From Mycobacterium sp. ENV421 (GTDB lineage Bacteria; Actinomycetota; Actinomycetes; Mycobacteriales; Mycobacteriaceae), in contig NZ_PDHO01000001.1 of the NCBI RefSeq assembly GCF_002887815.1, forward strand, positions 372,001 through 436,000: a stretch of DNA of 64,000 bases, in the 5' to 3' direction. Position 1 is the stretch's first letter; each line of letters starts with the position of its first letter. This document shows positions 47,143-59,559 of the stretch, piece by piece. A program made the position numbers and the translations under genes. The notes under the pieces are model-generated. The model was not told where the DNA came from. It saw only the letters and a list, made by a program, of their open reading frames with translations, and ran no database searches.

Positions 47143-48510
47143 GTGAGCGTCCTGCTGTTCGGAGTTTCGCATCGCAGCGCTCCGGTTTCCGTTCTCGAGC
47201 AACTGTCCACCGACGAGTCGGACCAGCTCAAAATCGTCGATCAGCTTCTGCAGTCACCGCTGGTGACCGAGGCGATGGTGCTGTCCACCTGCAACCGCGT
47301 CGAGGTCTACGCGGTGGTCGACGCCTTCCACGGCGGTCTGTCGGCGATCGGCCAGGTGCTCGCCGAGCACTCCGGCATGCCGATGGGCGATCTGACCAAG
47401 TACGCCTACGTCCGCTACGCCGAAGCCGCCGTCGAGCATCTGTTCGCGGTCGCCAGCGGCCTGGACAGCGCGGTGATCGGCGAGCAACAGGTGCTCGGCC
47501 AGGTCCGACGTGCCTACGCCACCGCGGAAGCCAACAAGACCGTCGGGCGGATCCTGCACGACCTGTCCCAGCGCGCGCTGTCGGTGGGCAAGCGGGTGCA
47601 CTCCGAAACCGCGATCGACACCGCGGGCGCCAGTGTGGTGTCGGTCGCACTGGACATCGCCGCCGGCCGAACGGATGGCTTGGCCGGACGCACCGCCGCC
47701 GTCGTCGGCGCCGGATCGATGGGCGGGCTGTCGGTCGCTCACCTGCTGCGCGCCGGCATCACTCATATCGACGTCCTCAACCGGTCGCTGCCCCGCGCCG
47801 AGCGGCTCGCCGAAAGCATCCGCCAGCAGGGCGCCACAGCGCAGGCGCTGAGCCTTGAGGAGCTGCCTGCCGCACTGGCCGCCGCCGACGTCGTGGTCAG
47901 CTGCACCGGCGCGGTCCGTCCGGTGGTCTCGCTGGCCGATGTGCACCACGCGCTGGCCAGCGTCCGTCGCGACGAGACCGCAGCTCCGCTGGTGCTCTGC
48001 GACCTGGGCATGCCCCGCGACGTCGACCCCGCGGTGGCGGGTCTGCCCGGGGTGGCGGTCATCGACATGGACCGCGTGCAGCGTGAGCCGTCGGCCAGGG
48101 CCGCGGCCACCGACGCCGAAGCGGCCCGGCAGATTGTCGCCGCCGAGGTTGCCAGCTACCTGGCCGGCCAGCGGATGTCGGAGGTCACGCCCACCGTCAC
48201 CGCACTGCGCCAGCGCGCCGCCGACGTCGTCGAATCCGAACTGCTGCGCCTGGACAACCGGTTGCCGGGCCTGGATGACGCCCAGCGCGACGAGGTCGCC
48301 CGCACCGTGCGGCGGGTGGTCGACAAGCTGCTCCACGCCCCGACAGTGCGCGTCAAGCAGCTGGCCAGCGCGCCCGGCGGCGACAGCTACGCCGAGGCGT
48401 TGCGCGAACTCTTCGAACTCGATCCGCAGGCCGTCGATGCCGTGGCCGCAGGTGAATTGCCCCTGCTGGCACCGGAATTCGATCAGGGCCGAACCGACGG
48501 CACCGGGTAG
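47143..48510 (+). CDS. hemA: Glutamyl-tRNA reductase
   Basis: 455 residues. [20 protein letters not shown] and [16 protein letters not shown] (catalytic Cys) at the N-terminus, [20 protein letters not shown], and the NADPH site [18 protein letters not shown]. It reduces glutamyl-tRNA to glutamate-1-semialdehyde, the first step of haem synthesis by the C5 route. hemL, encoding the next enzyme, begins at 63514. GTG 47143 matches the family N-terminus. First gene of hemA-C-D-B. Confidence 0.96.
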   Translation: MSVLLFGVSHRSAPVSVLEQLSTDESDQLKIVDQLLQSPLVTEAMVLSTCNRVEVYAVVDAFHGGLSAIGQVLAEHSGMPMGDLTKYAYVRYAEAAVEHLFAVASGLDSAVIGEQQVLGQVRRAYATAEANKTVGRILHDLSQRALSVGKRVHSETAIDTAGASVVSVALDIAAGRTDGLAGRTAAVVGAGSMGGLSVAHLLRAGITHIDVLNRSLPRAERLAESIRQQGATAQALSLEELPAALAAADVVVSCTGAVRPVVSLADVHHALASVRRDETAAPLVLCDLGMPRDVDPAVAGLPGVAVIDMDRVQREPSARAAATDAEAARQIVAAEVASYLAGQRMSEVTPTVTALRQRAADVVESELLRLDNRLPGLDDAQRDEVARTVRRVVDKLLHAPTVRVKQLASAPGGDSYAEALRELFELDPQAVDAVAAGELPLLAPEFDQGRTDGTG

Positions 48511-48536
48511 CGCGGTTGGCCGGCAGTAACGACGCG

Positions 48537-49478
48537 GTGATCCGGATAGGTACCCGGGGCAGCCTGCTGGCGACCACGCAGGCGGGGACCATCAGAGACC
48601 AACTGATCGAGCGCGGACACCGCGCCGAGCTGATCATCATCAGCACCGCCGGCGACCGCTCCGACAAGCCGATCGCCGAAATCGGGGTCGGGGTGTTCAC
48701 CGCCGCCTTGCGGGAAGCCATCGCCGACGGCCGCGTCGACATGGCGGTGCACTCGTACAAGGATTTGCCGACAGCATCCGACGAGCGGTTCACCATCGCC
48801 GCGATCCCGCCCCGGGAGGACGCCCGCGACGCCTTGGTGGCCCGCGACGGCATGGTTTTGGGGGAGTTGCCTGCGGGTTCGGTGATCGGCACGAGCTCGG
48901 TGCGACGGGCCGCGCAGCTTAGAGCACTGGGTCTCGGTTTGGAAATCCGCCCCCTACGAGGCAACCTAGATACCAGGTTGAACAGGGTAAGCAGTGGTGA
49001 TCTCGACGCCATCGTGGTTGCCCGGGCGGGCCTGGCCCGTCTTGGACGACTCGGCGATGTCACCGAGACGCTGGAGCCGGTGCAGATGTTGCCAGCGCCG
49101 GCCCAAGGTGCGCTTGCGGTCGAGTGCCGCGCAGGCGACACCGAGCTGGTGGCGCTGTTGGGATCACTCGATGATCCCGACACCCGCGTCGCGGTCACCG
49201 CGGAGCGAACCCTGCTGGCCGAACTGGAGGCGGGTTGTTCCGCACCGGTGGGCGCGATCGCCGAAGTGGTCGAGTCCATCGATGACGACGGCCGCGTCTT
49301 CGACGAGCTGTCACTGCGCGCATGCGTGGCGGCAGCAGACGGATCCGACGTGATTCGTGCGTCCGGTATCGGCACCCCCGGCCGGTCCGCAGAGCTAGGG
49401 CTCTCGGTCGCCGCGGAGTTGTTCGAGCTCGGTGCGCGTGAGGTCATGTCGGTACAGACTCCGCACGTAGAGCGGTAG
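48537..49478 (+). CDS. hemC: Porphobilinogen deaminase (hydroxymethylbilane synthase)
   Basis: 313 residues from GTG 48537. [44 protein letters not shown] and [15 protein letters not shown] with the Cys that holds the dipyrromethane cofactor. It joins four porphobilinogens. GTG 48537 matches the M. tuberculosis start; TTG 48516, 6 bp after hemA, is an in-frame alternative. Neither has a good Shine-Dalgarno. Confidence 0.95.
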   Translation: MIRIGTRGSLLATTQAGTIRDQLIERGHRAELIIISTAGDRSDKPIAEIGVGVFTAALREAIADGRVDMAVHSYKDLPTASDERFTIAAIPPREDARDALVARDGMVLGELPAGSVIGTSSVRRAAQLRALGLGLEIRPLRGNLDTRLNRVSSGDLDAIVVARAGLARLGRLGDVTETLEPVQMLPAPAQGALAVECRAGDTELVALLGSLDDPDTRVAVTAERTLLAELEAGCSAPVGAIAEVVESIDDDGRVFDELSLRACVAAADGSDVIRASGIGTPGRSAELGLSVAAELFELGAREVMSVQTPHVER

Positions 49479-49492
49479 GCGGGAGTGAAGCG

Positions 49493-51154
49493 ATGACTGG
49501 TCATGTGAGCGGTCGGGGACGCAAGGCGAAGCCGGGACACATCACGTTCGTCGGCTCGGGTCCGGGTGACCCCAACCTGTTGACGACGCGAGCCCGCACC
49601 GTGTTGGCCAACGCCGCGCTGGTGTTCACCGATCCCGACGTGCCACCGGCCGTCCTGAGCACGGTCGGCACCGACCTGCCACCGGCGTCCGGCCCCGCGC
49701 CGGCGCCGGACGGTCCCCCTGCTGACGGTCATGACGAGACCGCGCCGCCGGTTGTCTCCGTCGGCCCGGACATCCGGCCCGCGCTCGGTGACCCGGCCGA
49801 GGTGGCCAAGACGCTGGTCCAGGAGGCCAAGGCCGGCTTCGACGTGGTGCGCCTGGTCGCCGGGGATCCGCTGTCGATCGACTCGGTCATCACCGAGGTC
49901 AACGCCGTCGCGCGGGCTCACGCCGAGTTCGAGATCGTTCCCGGCCTGCCCGCCACCAGCGCGGTCCCGACCTACGCGGGTCTGCCGCTGGGATCGGCGC
50001 ACACCGTGGCCGACGTGCGCGGCGAGGTCGACTGGGCGGCCCTGGCCGCCGCACCCGGCCCGCTGATCCTCACCGCGAGCGCCTCGCACCTTCCCGAGGC
50101 CGCGCGCACCCTCATCGAGTACGGCCTGGCCGAGGCCACGCCGTGTGTGGTGACCTCCAACGGCACCACCTGTGGCCAGCGTTCGGTCGAGACCACCCTG
50201 CACGGCCTGACCGACCGCGCCACCCTGGCCTGCAACAGCGATCCGGCAGGTCCGCTGACCGGCACGCTGGTGGTCACCATCGGCAAGACGGTGGCGCACC
50301 GCGCGAAGTTGAACTGGTGGGAGAGCCGGGCCCTGTACGGCTGGACCGTGCTGGTGCCGCGCACCAAGGATCAGGCCGGCGAGATGAGCGACCGGCTGGT
50401 CGGCCATGGGGCACTGCCCATCGAGGTGCCCACGATCGCCGTCGAGCCGCCGCGCAGCCCGGCCCAAATGGAAAGGGCCGTCAAGGGTTTGGTGGACGGG
50501 CGCTACCAGTGGGTGGTGTTCACCTCCACCAACGCGGTGCGTGCGGTCTGGGAGAAGTTCGGCGAGTTCGGTCTGGACGCGCGGGCTTTCTCCGGCGTGA
50601 AGATCGCCTGCGTGGGCGAAGCGACCGCCGACCGGGTCCGTGCCTTCGGCGTCAGCCCTGAGCTGGTGCCCGCCGGTGAGCAGTCCTCGCTCGGTCTGCT
50701 CGACGAATTCCCGGAGTACGACAGCATTTTCGATCCGGTGAACCGGGTGCTGCTGCCGCGCGCCGACATCGCCACCGAGACCCTGGCCGAGGGCCTGCGC
50801 GACCGCGGCTGGGAGATCGAAGACGTCACCGCCTACCGCACCGTGCGTGCGGCACCGCCGCCGGCCGAGACCCGCGAGATGATCAAGACCGGCGGGTTCG
50901 ACGCGGTGTGCTTCACCTCGAGCTCGACGGTGCGCAACCTGGTCGGCATCGCCGGAAAGCCGCACGCCCGCACCATCGTGGCGTGCATCGGGCCGAAGAC
51001 GGCGGAGACGGCCGCGGAGTTCGGGCTGCGGGTCGACGTCCAGCCGGAGACCGCTGCGGTCGGTCCGCTGGTCGACGCGCTGGCCGAGCATGCCGCCCGG
51101 CTGCGTGCCGAGGGAGCGTTGCCGCCGCCGCGCAAGAAGAGCCGACGCCGCTAA
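49493..51154 (+). CDS. hemD: Uroporphyrin-III C-methyltransferase/uroporphyrinogen-III synthase fusion
   Basis: 553 residues with two domains. The N-terminal half is SUMT-like ([35 protein letters not shown], and [13 protein letters not shown]); the C-terminal half (about 285-540) is HemD ([46 protein letters not shown]). The SUMT part serves the sirohaem/cobalamin branch in other bacteria; whether it is active here is unknown. Start ATG 49493. Confidence 0.94.
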   Translation: MTGHVSGRGRKAKPGHITFVGSGPGDPNLLTTRARTVLANAALVFTDPDVPPAVLSTVGTDLPPASGPAPAPDGPPADGHDETAPPVVSVGPDIRPALGDPAEVAKTLVQEAKAGFDVVRLVAGDPLSIDSVITEVNAVARAHAEFEIVPGLPATSAVPTYAGLPLGSAHTVADVRGEVDWAALAAAPGPLILTASASHLPEAARTLIEYGLAEATPCVVTSNGTTCGQRSVETTLHGLTDRATLACNSDPAGPLTGTLVVTIGKTVAHRAKLNWWESRALYGWTVLVPRTKDQAGEMSDRLVGHGALPIEVPTIAVEPPRSPAQMERAVKGLVDGRYQWVVFTSTNAVRAVWEKFGEFGLDARAFSGVKIACVGEATADRVRAFGVSPELVPAGEQSSLGLLDEFPEYDSIFDPVNRVLLPRADIATETLAEGLRDRGWEIEDVTAYRTVRAAPPPAETREMIKTGGFDAVCFTSSSTVRNLVGIAGKPHARTIVACIGPKTAETAAEFGLRVDVQPETAAVGPLVDALAEHAARLRAEGALPPPRKKSRRR

Positions 51155-51168
51155 CCGGAAGCCGTTAC

Positions 51169-52149
51169 ATGTCGTTCCCGAGGCAGCGCCCGCGCCGATT
51201 GCGCTCAACCCCGGCGGTTCGCCGGTTGGTCGCCGAAACCACGGTGGAGCCAAGGCATTTGGTGCTCCCGATGTTCGTCGCCGACGGGATCGACGAGCCT
51301 CGGGAGATTGCCTCGATGCCGGGGGTCTATCAACACACCCGCGATTCGCTGCGCCGCGCCGCCGAACAGGCGGTGGCTGCCGGCGTCGGCGGCGTGATGC
51401 TGTTCGGTGTTCCTCGCGAAACGGACAAGGACGCTCTCGGTTCGTGTGGGGTGGACCCCGACGGCATCCTCAACGTGGCGCTGCGCGACCTTGCCAAGGA
51501 CCTCGGCACCGACACCGTGCTGATGGCCGACACCTGCCTCGATGAGTTCACCGACCACGGGCATTGCGGTGTGCTGGACGCCCGGGGCCGGGTCGATAAC
51601 GACGCCACCAACTCCCAGTACGTCAAACTTGCTGTGGCACAGGCAGAATCGGGAGCCCACGTGGTGGGGCCCAGCGGCATGATGGACGGTCAGGTGGCGG
51701 CCATCCGCGACGGTCTCGATTCGGCCGGGTTCACCGACGTGCTGATCCTGGCCTACGCCGCGAAGTTCGCCTCGGCGTTCTACGGACCGTTCCGCGATGC
51801 GGTGGCGTCCAGCCTGCAGGGGGACCGGCGTACCTATCAGCAGGACAGCGGCAACGCGCGGGAAGCGTTGCGCGAGATCGTTCTCGACCTCGACGAGGGG
51901 GCCGACATCATCATGGTCAAGCCGGCGATGGCCTATCTGGACGTGGTGCGAGCGGCCGCCGACGTCTCGCCGGTTCCGGTTGCCGCCTATCAGGTATCGG
52001 GGGAGTACGCGATGATCAGCGCGGCCGCGGCCAACGGATGGATTGACGGGCGTGCTGCCGCGCTGGAGTCGTTGACCAGCATCCGGCGCGCGGGCGCCGA
52101 CATCGTGCTGACCTACTGGGCCGCTGACGTCGCGGGCTGGCTGGCGTGA
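51169..52149 (+). CDS. hemB: Delta-aminolevulinic acid dehydratase
   Basis: 326 residues. [38 protein letters not shown], the catalytic lysines in [17 protein letters not shown] and [14 protein letters not shown], and [15 protein letters not shown]. It condenses two aminolevulinates to porphobilinogen. It begins 14 bp after hemD and overlaps the following membrane gene by 4 bp. Confidence 0.96.
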   Translation: MSFPRQRPRRLRSTPAVRRLVAETTVEPRHLVLPMFVADGIDEPREIASMPGVYQHTRDSLRRAAEQAVAAGVGGVMLFGVPRETDKDALGSCGVDPDGILNVALRDLAKDLGTDTVLMADTCLDEFTDHGHCGVLDARGRVDNDATNSQYVKLAVAQAESGAHVVGPSGMMDGQVAAIRDGLDSAGFTDVLILAYAAKFASAFYGPFRDAVASSLQGDRRTYQQDSGNAREALREIVLDLDEGADIIMVKPAMAYLDVVRAAADVSPVPVAAYQVSGEYAMISAAAANGWIDGRAAALESLTSIRRAGADIVLTYWAADVAGWLA

Positions 52150-52568
52150 CACATCAGCAGCCGCCCGCGGCTCCCACGCGTCCCGCCGATGTCGATACCG
52201 GCTTCTGGCTGTGGCTCATCGCCCTACCGCTGATGGTCATCGGCTACCTCGTCGACGCGTACTTCACCGCGAGTAAGCACTCGTCGTTCTTCGTCATCGG
52301 GATCACCGTGTTGTTCGCGGTGACGGTGTCGGCGGTGGTCGTCACGTTCCTGTTCTTGATGCGGTCCGGCTATCGCTGGACCCGAACGGTGCTGACCGGT
52401 GGCGGCGTGGCCAGCGTCATCTACACCGCGGCCAGCCTGTTCAGCACCGATCGGGAGACCGTGCAAGCGGTCGTCTTCGCGGTCACCGGCATCATCGGTT
52501 CGGTTCTGATCATGGGCGGCGCCTACCTGCTGCACCGGCCGGACGCGCACGGGTTCTTCAGCAAGTGA
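52146..52568 (+). CDS. Membrane protein coupled to hemB (Rv0513-like)
   Basis: 140 residues, four hydrophobic helices ([40 protein letters not shown], and a third from [18 protein letters not shown], then [20 protein letters not shown]). GTG 52146 overlaps the hemB stop (GTGA). Function unknown; its place after hemB is conserved in mycobacteria. Confidence 0.8.
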   Translation: MTHQQPPAAPTRPADVDTGFWLWLIALPLMVIGYLVDAYFTASKHSSFFVIGITVLFAVTVSAVVVTFLFLMRSGYRWTRTVLTGGGVASVIYTAASLFSTDRETVQAVVFAVTGIIGSVLIMGGAYLLHRPDAHGFFSK

Positions 52569-52588
52569 CCCGATAGGCTGGCCCGACC

Positions 52589-52972
52589 ATGACCGCAACC
52601 CAACCCCGGCCGCGCCTTGTCTCGATCGCGTTCTGGTGCTGGCTGGCCGGCTCCATCGTGCTGATGTTGGGCGGACTACTGCTGGTGTTCTCCACCGGCC
52701 CGGTTCCGGTGTTCTTCCGGGGCGCCGGCGTGCTGTGGATCGTGGCCGGCGCGCTGTTGAGCTACATCGCAGGCCGGACCCGTGGCGGTGACACCCGCTT
52801 CCGGCGAGCCGCGGTGGCGCTCTCGGTCGCGCTGGCGATACTGCTGGCGCTGTTCTCGGTGATGACCGGCGGCCTGGTGTGGCTGTTCGCCCTGGTGCTG
52901 GTGCTCGTTCCCGCGGTGTTGATCATGCGACCCGCGGCCCAGGAGTGGTACACCCCGGAGTCCGATGTCTGA
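52589..52972 (+). CDS. Membrane protein (Rv0514-like)
   Basis: 127 residues with four hydrophobic helices (IAFWCWLAGSIVLMLGGLLL and AVALSVALAILLALFSVMTG among them). ATG 52589 lies 9 nt after TAGGCT (52574-52579), a near-leaderless arrangement. It overlaps the next gene by 8 bp. It is similar in layout to the preceding membrane protein and may be a paralogue. Function unknown. Confidence 0.75.
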   Translation: MTATQPRPRLVSIAFWCWLAGSIVLMLGGLLLVFSTGPVPVFFRGAGVLWIVAGALLSYIAGRTRGGDTRFRRAAVALSVALAILLALFSVMTGGLVWLFALVLVLVPAVLIMRPAAQEWYTPESDV

Positions 52973-53471
52973 CGATCAGCTGACCGAGCAGCCGGAGCGG
53001 CTGTTCTTCGAAACCGGCGCCAGCTGGTACTGGCTGGTCGCCGGGCCGGCGTCGGCGATCGCGATGCTGCTGATCCAGATCAAGGGTGGGGTGGGATTCC
53101 AGCCGGTCGTGCCGCTGATCTTCCTGGTGCTCGTCACCGGCTTCCTCTACATCCAGGTCAAGGCGGCCCGTATTCACACCAGCGTGGAACTGACCCGCGA
53201 CGCCCTGCGCCAGGGCACCGAGGTCACCAAGCTGACCCACATCATGCGGGTGTTCCCGCCGGCTGAGCATTCGGTGAAATCGCGGGAGCCGCTGGAGAAG
53301 TGGCAGACTTCGCGGGCGCTGGGAGAGTTGTCCGGGGTGCCCCGCGGCCGGACCGGCATCGGCGTCGAGCTCACCGGCAAGCGCACCGCGCAAGCCTGGG
53401 CGCGCAACCATCGCGCTCTGCGTGCCGCGCTGACCGCACTGGTCGAGGGCGAGACGGTGGACGCCTCGTGA
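52965..53471 (+). CDS. Two-helix membrane protein with C-terminal cytosolic domain
   Basis: 168 residues. Two close helices (YWLVAGPASAIAMLLIQI and FQPVVPLIFLVLVTGFLYIQ) precede a polar domain of about 105 residues (RIHTSVELTRDALRQGTEVT and GRTGIGVELTGKRTAQAWA). The domain resembles bacterial PH-like/DUF3093-type folds, which is only a guess. Overlaps both neighbours (8 bp before, 4 bp after), so it belongs to the hemB-linked membrane gene group. Confidence 0.75.
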   Translation: MSDDQLTEQPERLFFETGASWYWLVAGPASAIAMLLIQIKGGVGFQPVVPLIFLVLVTGFLYIQVKAARIHTSVELTRDALRQGTEVTKLTHIMRVFPPAEHSVKSREPLEKWQTSRALGELSGVPRGRTGIGVELTGKRTAQAWARNHRALRAALTALVEGETVDAS

Positions 53472-53758
53472 GGCACATCGTCCAGTTGGTCCTGGCGGCC
53501 CTGGCGCTGGCCGGCGCCGTAATGACCGGTTTGGCCGCGCGCAGCGTGGCGGTCGTGGCGCCTGTCACCGACGGTCAGCCCTCGACGACCTCGGCGGTCT
53601 TCAACCCGCCGCTGATGATGCTGACCTGGTTGCTGCTCACCCTGGCCGGGGTGCTCGCGGTGCTGGGTGTGGCCGGTCTGATCCGGGCCAGGCGGGCCCG
53701 CACCGCCGTACAGCTCAGAACACCCGAGTCTGCCCCTCCAGCACTGGAACCGTCGTAG
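53468..53758 (+). CDS. Small two-helix membrane protein
   Basis: 96 residues. N-terminal helix IVQLVLAALALAGAVMTGLA and a second helix LMMLTWLLLTLAGVLAVLGV, then a basic segment RARRAR. GTG 53468 overlaps the previous stop (GTGA). Its last 44 bp overlap the convergent amidohydrolase gene. Function unknown. Confidence 0.7.
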   Translation: MRHIVQLVLAALALAGAVMTGLAARSVAVVAPVTDGQPSTTSAVFNPPLMMLTWLLLTLAGVLAVLGVAGLIRARRARTAVQLRTPESAPPALEPS

Positions 53759-54869
53759 GCAGCTTGTAAGTCTCGACGCCGTTGCGCCACATCACAGCGT
53801 CACGGGCATGGTCGGGCAGGTGCTTGACCAGCCAGCGCGGGTCGTCGAATGTCCAGTGCGGGTAGTCCGAGGAGAACAGCAGGATCTTCTCGCATTCCAT
53901 CCATTCGAAGGCCCGCAACAGTTCGGTCTTGTCCTCGGGATAGTCCAGCGGCTGGGTGGTGAACTTGATGTGGTCCTTGACGTACTCGCTCGGCTTGCGC
54001 GTGATGTCGACCCACGATTTACGCGCGTCGTAGATGGCGTCCATCCGCCACATCAGCGGCAGGATCCAGTTGAATGCGTGCTCCACGAACACGATCCGCA
54101 ACGTGGGGTACCGGTCGAAGACGCCGTCGAAGATCAGGCTCATCACCTGATTGGCGGCCAGCAGTGAGTAGCTGACCATGAAGTCGTGGTTGTAGCTGGG
54201 GAACCCGACCGGCGGGATCGGCAGGGTCTCGAACTTCCCCCGGCCGAGGTGGCAGCTGACCGTGATGTCGTGTTTGGTGGCGGCCGCCCAGATCGGGTCG
54301 TATTTGGGGTCACCCCATGACGGCCGGGGTTCGGCCTTGATCAGGATCTGCGACATGTACGGGTGGCCGGCCCACTGCTCGATCTCGCGGGCCGCCCCGG
54401 CCGGATCTTCGATCGCCACGCTGATCGAGCCGCGCCAGCGCTGGTGCCAGTTGTTGCGGCTGTCCAGCCAGTGCTCGTCGAGCCAGCGGTTGGTCGCGAT
54501 GGCCGACGCCTGCGCCGCGTCGGCCAGCCGCGCCCCGGGAGCCAGCGGTTCCAGGATGCAGATGTCGGCACCGGCATCCATGACGAGTTGGCGAAACGCC
54601 AGATCAGGGTCGGTGCCGGCGAACTCACCGTCGGGCGGGAAGGTATCGGTGCGCATCGCATAGGCGTGCGCATAGTCGGGGGCGTCGTAGTAGATCTGCT
54701 CCCCGATGGGGTGCGAGAGGAAGTAGTTGGTGCGCCAGGGCTCGGGGATGTAGTCGATCAGCACTCCGCGGCGCGGTACCGGGTGGACGTCGGAATCCAC
54801 GCACCGTACGGGGATGTGTTCGGTCGGTGCTGACCGCGCCTCGATGTGGGTCAGTGTCATCCGGGTCAT
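53715..54869 (-). CDS. Amidohydrolase family 2 (ACMSD-like metal-dependent hydrolase)
   Basis: 384 residues. Metal-site motifs: CVDSDVHPVPRRG near the N-terminus, TVSCHLGRGKFE, VFVEHAFNWILPLMWRMD and LLFSSDYPHWTFDDP with the catalytic Asp. The group includes decarboxylases and hydrolases of aromatic and terpenoid degradation; the substrate is unknown. ATG 54869 has GAAGAG directly adjacent, so ATG 54860, 9 nt further on, may be the true start. No counterpart is recalled at this locus in M. tuberculosis. Confidence 0.88.
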   Translation of the reverse strand: MTRMTLTHIEARSAPTEHIPVRCVDSDVHPVPRRGVLIDYIPEPWRTNYFLSHPIGEQIYYDAPDYAHAYAMRTDTFPPDGEFAGTDPDLAFRQLVMDAGADICILEPLAPGARLADAAQASAIATNRWLDEHWLDSRNNWHQRWRGSISVAIEDPAGAAREIEQWAGHPYMSQILIKAEPRPSWGDPKYDPIWAAATKHDITVSCHLGRGKFETLPIPPVGFPSYNHDFMVSYSLLAANQVMSLIFDGVFDRYPTLRIVFVEHAFNWILPLMWRMDAIYDARKSWVDITRKPSEYVKDHIKFTTQPLDYPEDKTELLRAFEWMECEKILLFSSDYPHWTFDDPRWLVKHLPDHARDAVMWRNGVETYKLPTTVPVLEGQTRVF

Positions 54870-54999
54870 CTCTTCGTCGTCGGTGTGCCCATTCTCTCAC
54901 TCTGGGCTATCCACAGCGGGCCAAAAATTGAGTAGTCGGCTACGGATGTCCTCGCGCGGTCGGGTACCCAGAGTTGGAGACGGGGAGCGAGGAGGCGGT

Positions 55000-55692
55000 A
55001 TGGGGCGCATCGGCGATCCGACGTCTGAGTTCTCCGCCGTGCCCTCGACCCTGCACGGGCAGCTGTTCCTGCTCGCGTTCGATCCTCGGAGCGGTCGGTT
55101 CGACGGTTACGATCCTCAGCTCTTCGGCTATGCGTTGCGGGCCGCGATGCTGACGGATCTGTATCTGCGGGGTTTCCTGGTGGAGCGTGCCGGCAGGCCG
55201 GTCCCGGCCCGGGCGGCCAGTCCCGACGATCCGATTCTGCGTGCCGAATTCGCCCAGGTGGGCGTTCACAATCGGGCGACGTGGGCGCAGTTGATCGCCG
55301 GTGACCAGCACGAAGCGATCACCGCGGTGCGGGAACAGCTGGTCAACCAGGGCTGGCTGCGCACTCGACGGCGGCAGCCCGGTCTCGCGGTGTCCGACGC
55401 GGGCCTCGAGCCGTTCGACCAGTGCCGGGTCCGCGCCTTGGCCGACGCGGCGCGCCGCGCGCTGCGGGACGCGGTTGCGGGCCTTCCGGCGGAGCCCCGG
55501 CCGGTCGCGTGCGGCTTGCTCGCGGTGATGGCCGAACTGCCCGTGATGGGCGAGTTCTCCGCCGAGGTGCGTGGCCGGGGTGGTCTTGACGGGTTGGCGG
55601 TTGGCTGTTTGGTGCCTGTCTCGGGGTTGATCGACGCGATCCACGAGCGTCGCGGGGGCCGCTGTCCGGGGTTGATGGGCGGGTCATCGTGA
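55000..55692 (+). CDS. GPP34/GOLPH3-family protein
   Basis: 230 residues. STLHGQLFLLAFDPRSGRFD, LRAAMLTDLYLRGFLVERAG and LVNQGWLRTRRRQPGLAVSD match the bacterial GOLPH3-like (GPP34) fold, known in eukaryotes for binding phosphoinositides on the Golgi. Its role in actinobacteria is unsettled, perhaps at lipid surfaces. GGAGG lies 4 nt before ATG 55000. It is followed with GTGA overlap by a tiny acidic ORF and is divergent from the amidohydrolase. Confidence 0.85.
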   Translation: MGRIGDPTSEFSAVPSTLHGQLFLLAFDPRSGRFDGYDPQLFGYALRAAMLTDLYLRGFLVERAGRPVPARAASPDDPILRAEFAQVGVHNRATWAQLIAGDQHEAITAVREQLVNQGWLRTRRRQPGLAVSDAGLEPFDQCRVRALADAARRALRDAVAGLPAEPRPVACGLLAVMAELPVMGEFSAEVRGRGGLDGLAVGCLVPVSGLIDAIHERRGGRCPGLMGGSS

Positions 55693-55817
55693 CGGCCGGA
55701 CGGCCTCGGCACCTGTGGTCGGTGCCCCCGCCGGACAGCTCGGACGACGATCCCGACCCGCCGGACCAGGAGGATCCCGAACCGCCCGAGGACGAGGCCG
55801 GCGTGTTGTTGTGGTGA
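55689..55817 (+). CDS. Tiny acidic Pro-rich ORF coupled to the GPP34 gene
   Basis: 42 residues beginning MTAGRPRHLWSVPPPDSS, then a run of Asp/Glu/Pro and ending EDEAGVLLW. GTG 55689 overlaps the GPP34 stop (GTGA), the pattern of coupled genes in this window. No family is recognised. Intact but short, so it may be spurious. Confidence 0.4.
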   Translation: MTAGRPRHLWSVPPPDSSDDDPDPPDQEDPEPPEDEAGVLLW

Positions 55818-55828
55818 TGCAGTAGGCA

Positions 55829-55857
55829 CTGGACACGATACCCCCTAGGGGTATCAT
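55829..55857 (+). promoter_or_regulatory. CsoR-type copper operator over the ATPase promoter
   Basis: GATACCCC-CTA-GGGGTATC (55837-55855) is a perfect palindrome of 8-bp arms and matches the CsoR/RicR family operator (TACCC...GGGTA). The -10 TATCAT (55852-55857) overlaps its right arm and is 17 bp from CTGGAC (55829-55834), a weak -35. Binding would block the promoter until copper releases the repressor. No csoR gene is in the window. Confidence 0.85.
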
Positions 55858-55863
55858 CGGGTT

Positions 55864-57975
<2,112 letters not shown>

Positions 57976-58002
57976 CTCCGCCCAAACCGACGATTGGCCG
58001 GG

Positions 58003-58027
58003 AAAGTGCGAGTAGATCCCCGCATTT
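58003..58027 (+). terminator. Weak hairpin after the copper ATPase
   Basis: AAA-G-TGCG (58003-58010) pairs with CGCATTT (58021-58027) with one bulged G. It lies 28 bp after the ATPase stop. Low-confidence terminator. Confidence 0.3.
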
Positions 58028-58087
58028 CGTCGATCTCGGCGGTGGGGTGACGCTCGTCACGAAGCGGTTGGTACAAAGTGCGAAATC

Positions 58088-58102
58088 TGTAACACTGTTG
58101 CA
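58088..58102 (+). promoter_or_regulatory. Operator-like dyad at the MpaB-like gene start
   Basis: TGTAACA-C-TGTTGCA (one mismatch) directly precedes ATG 58104 and overlaps the possible -10 AACACT (58091-58096, 7 nt before the ATG). The TetR gene just downstream is the likely ligand-responsive repressor; the link is inferred. Confidence 0.45.
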
Positions 58103-58103
58103 C

Positions 58104-58979
58104 ATGACGGACCTCGCCGAATCTGACTCCGCAACCGACGCCCTCCCGCTGGGCCCGCAGTCACTGGTGTGGCGCTACTTCGGCGACAACCGGATGTTCC
58201 TCATCGGCCCGCGTCCGGCAGTGCTGCAGAACATGCTTGCCGAACTCGGACAGGGTGTGCTCGACCATTCGGTGTGGTTCGCCGACACCGCGGCCCGGAT
58301 CAAACGGTCGTTGCCGCCGATCTTCATGACCGTCTACGGCAGCGAGGACGACAACGCCGGCGCCAGCGTCCGCGACTTTCACCACAACATCAAGGGCGAC
58401 ATGCCTGGCCCGCCCGGAAAGGCCGGCCGCTACCACGCGTTGGATCCGGACACCTACTACTGGGCGCACGCCACCTTCTTCGATCAGGCGCTGTACTTCG
58501 CCGACACCTTCGTCAAGCGGCTTTCGCGCGAGGAGAAGGAGCAGATGTATCTGGAGTCCAAGACCTGGTATCGCCGCTACGGCGTCAGTGATCGCCCGAT
58601 GCCTGCCGACTACGCCGAGTTCGAGCGCTACTGGGACCGGATGATCAACGAGGTGCTGGTGGCGCACCGGACCGCCGTCTACGGTGTCGGCTACGTGACC
58701 AAGGGATTCCCGCGACCCAAAGCCGTGAACCCGATCGTCTGGCGGTTGGTGGCACCGGTCTTCAACCCCGTCGCGGCGTTTCTGACCACCGGCGGGATGC
58801 CGCCGCGCACCCGCGAGATTCTCGGCCTGCCGTGGAGTGATCGCAAGGAGCGCAATTATCAGCGCTTCGCGGCGTTCTGGCGCTCGCGTCCGGTGAACTG
58901 GCTGTGGGATCATCTTCCCATGAATGTCCGCTATAACCGCTACGCCGCAAAGGGTTTCGCGCAGGCAGGGCATGGCTGA
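58104..58979 (+). CDS. DUF2236/MpaB-like oxygenase
   Basis: 291 residues. The MpaB/latex-clearing-protein (DUF2236) fold is indicated by [54 protein letters not shown] and [13 protein letters not shown]; the His residues probably bind haem b. Some relatives cleave rubber or act in mycophenolic acid synthesis; the substrate here is unknown. ATG 58104 is preceded by an operator-like dyad. It overlaps the TetR gene by 8 bp. Confidence 0.88.
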   Translation: MTDLAESDSATDALPLGPQSLVWRYFGDNRMFLIGPRPAVLQNMLAELGQGVLDHSVWFADTAARIKRSLPPIFMTVYGSEDDNAGASVRDFHHNIKGDMPGPPGKAGRYHALDPDTYYWAHATFFDQALYFADTFVKRLSREEKEQMYLESKTWYRRYGVSDRPMPADYAEFERYWDRMINEVLVAHRTAVYGVGYVTKGFPRPKAVNPIVWRLVAPVFNPVAAFLTTGGMPPRTREILGLPWSDRKERNYQRFAAFWRSRPVNWLWDHLPMNVRYNRYAAKGFAQAGHG

Positions 58980-59559
58980 CCAGTCGACCGAAGCGATACT
59001 CGACGCCGCGCTCGTCGAGTTCGATCAGCATGGCATTCGCCGGGTCGCCCTCGATGACGTCGCCCGCCGGGCCGGGGTGAGCCGGACGACGATCTACCGG
59101 CGCTTCGCCAACAAGGACGACCTGGTGGCCGCGGTGATGGACCGGGAAAACCTACGGTTGTTCCACGACATCGCCGAAGACCTGAAAACCGCTCGCCCGC
59201 AGTCGAATTACTACGTCGAAGCGTTCACTCAGGCGATCCTGCGATCCCGACGGCACCGGGTGCTCAACCGCATGGTCGTCGACGAGCCGGCGCTGACGTT
59301 GGAGCTGGCCCGGTTGCATTACGGCGCCGCGGTCCAGCGAATCGAGGCGGCGCTGCAGGTGATCTTCCCGCCCGGGTTCGCCGACCGGATCGGGCCTCAG
59401 GCCGTCCATGAACTGGCCGACAACATCTGGCGCTACGCGTTGATGGCGATGCTGTTGCCCAGCCCGGTACCGCTCGAAACCGCGGAAGATATACGGGCTT
59501 TCGCCACCAAGCACTTCCTGCCCAGCCTGCCCGAAGTGCTGCGCGTGGTACCGGTTTAA
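58972..59559 (+). CDS. TetR-family regulator linked to the MpaB-like gene
   Basis: 195 residues. HTH region [41 protein letters not shown]-terminal helical domain. ATG 58972 lies inside the last 8 bp of the oxygenase gene, so the two are coupled. It probably controls its own operon through the TGTAACA-C-TGTTGCA dyad. Tail overlaps the small exported protein gene by 4 bp. Confidence 0.88.
   Translation: MADQSTEAILDAALVEFDQHGIRRVALDDVARRAGVSRTTIYRRFANKDDLVAAVMDRENLRLFHDIAEDLKTARPQSNYYVEAFTQAILRSRRHRVLNRMVVDEPALTLELARLHYGAAVQRIEAALQVIFPPGFADRIGPQAVHELADNIWRYALMAMLLPSPVPLETAEDIRAFATKHFLPSLPEVLRVVPV

Noticed and set aside
48353..51253. Very long open frame on the minus strand across hemC and hemD
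   Set aside because: It is antisense to two unmistakable haem genes and its translation is Arg/Ala/Gly-rich low-complexity sequence, the usual shadow frame in high-GC DNA.
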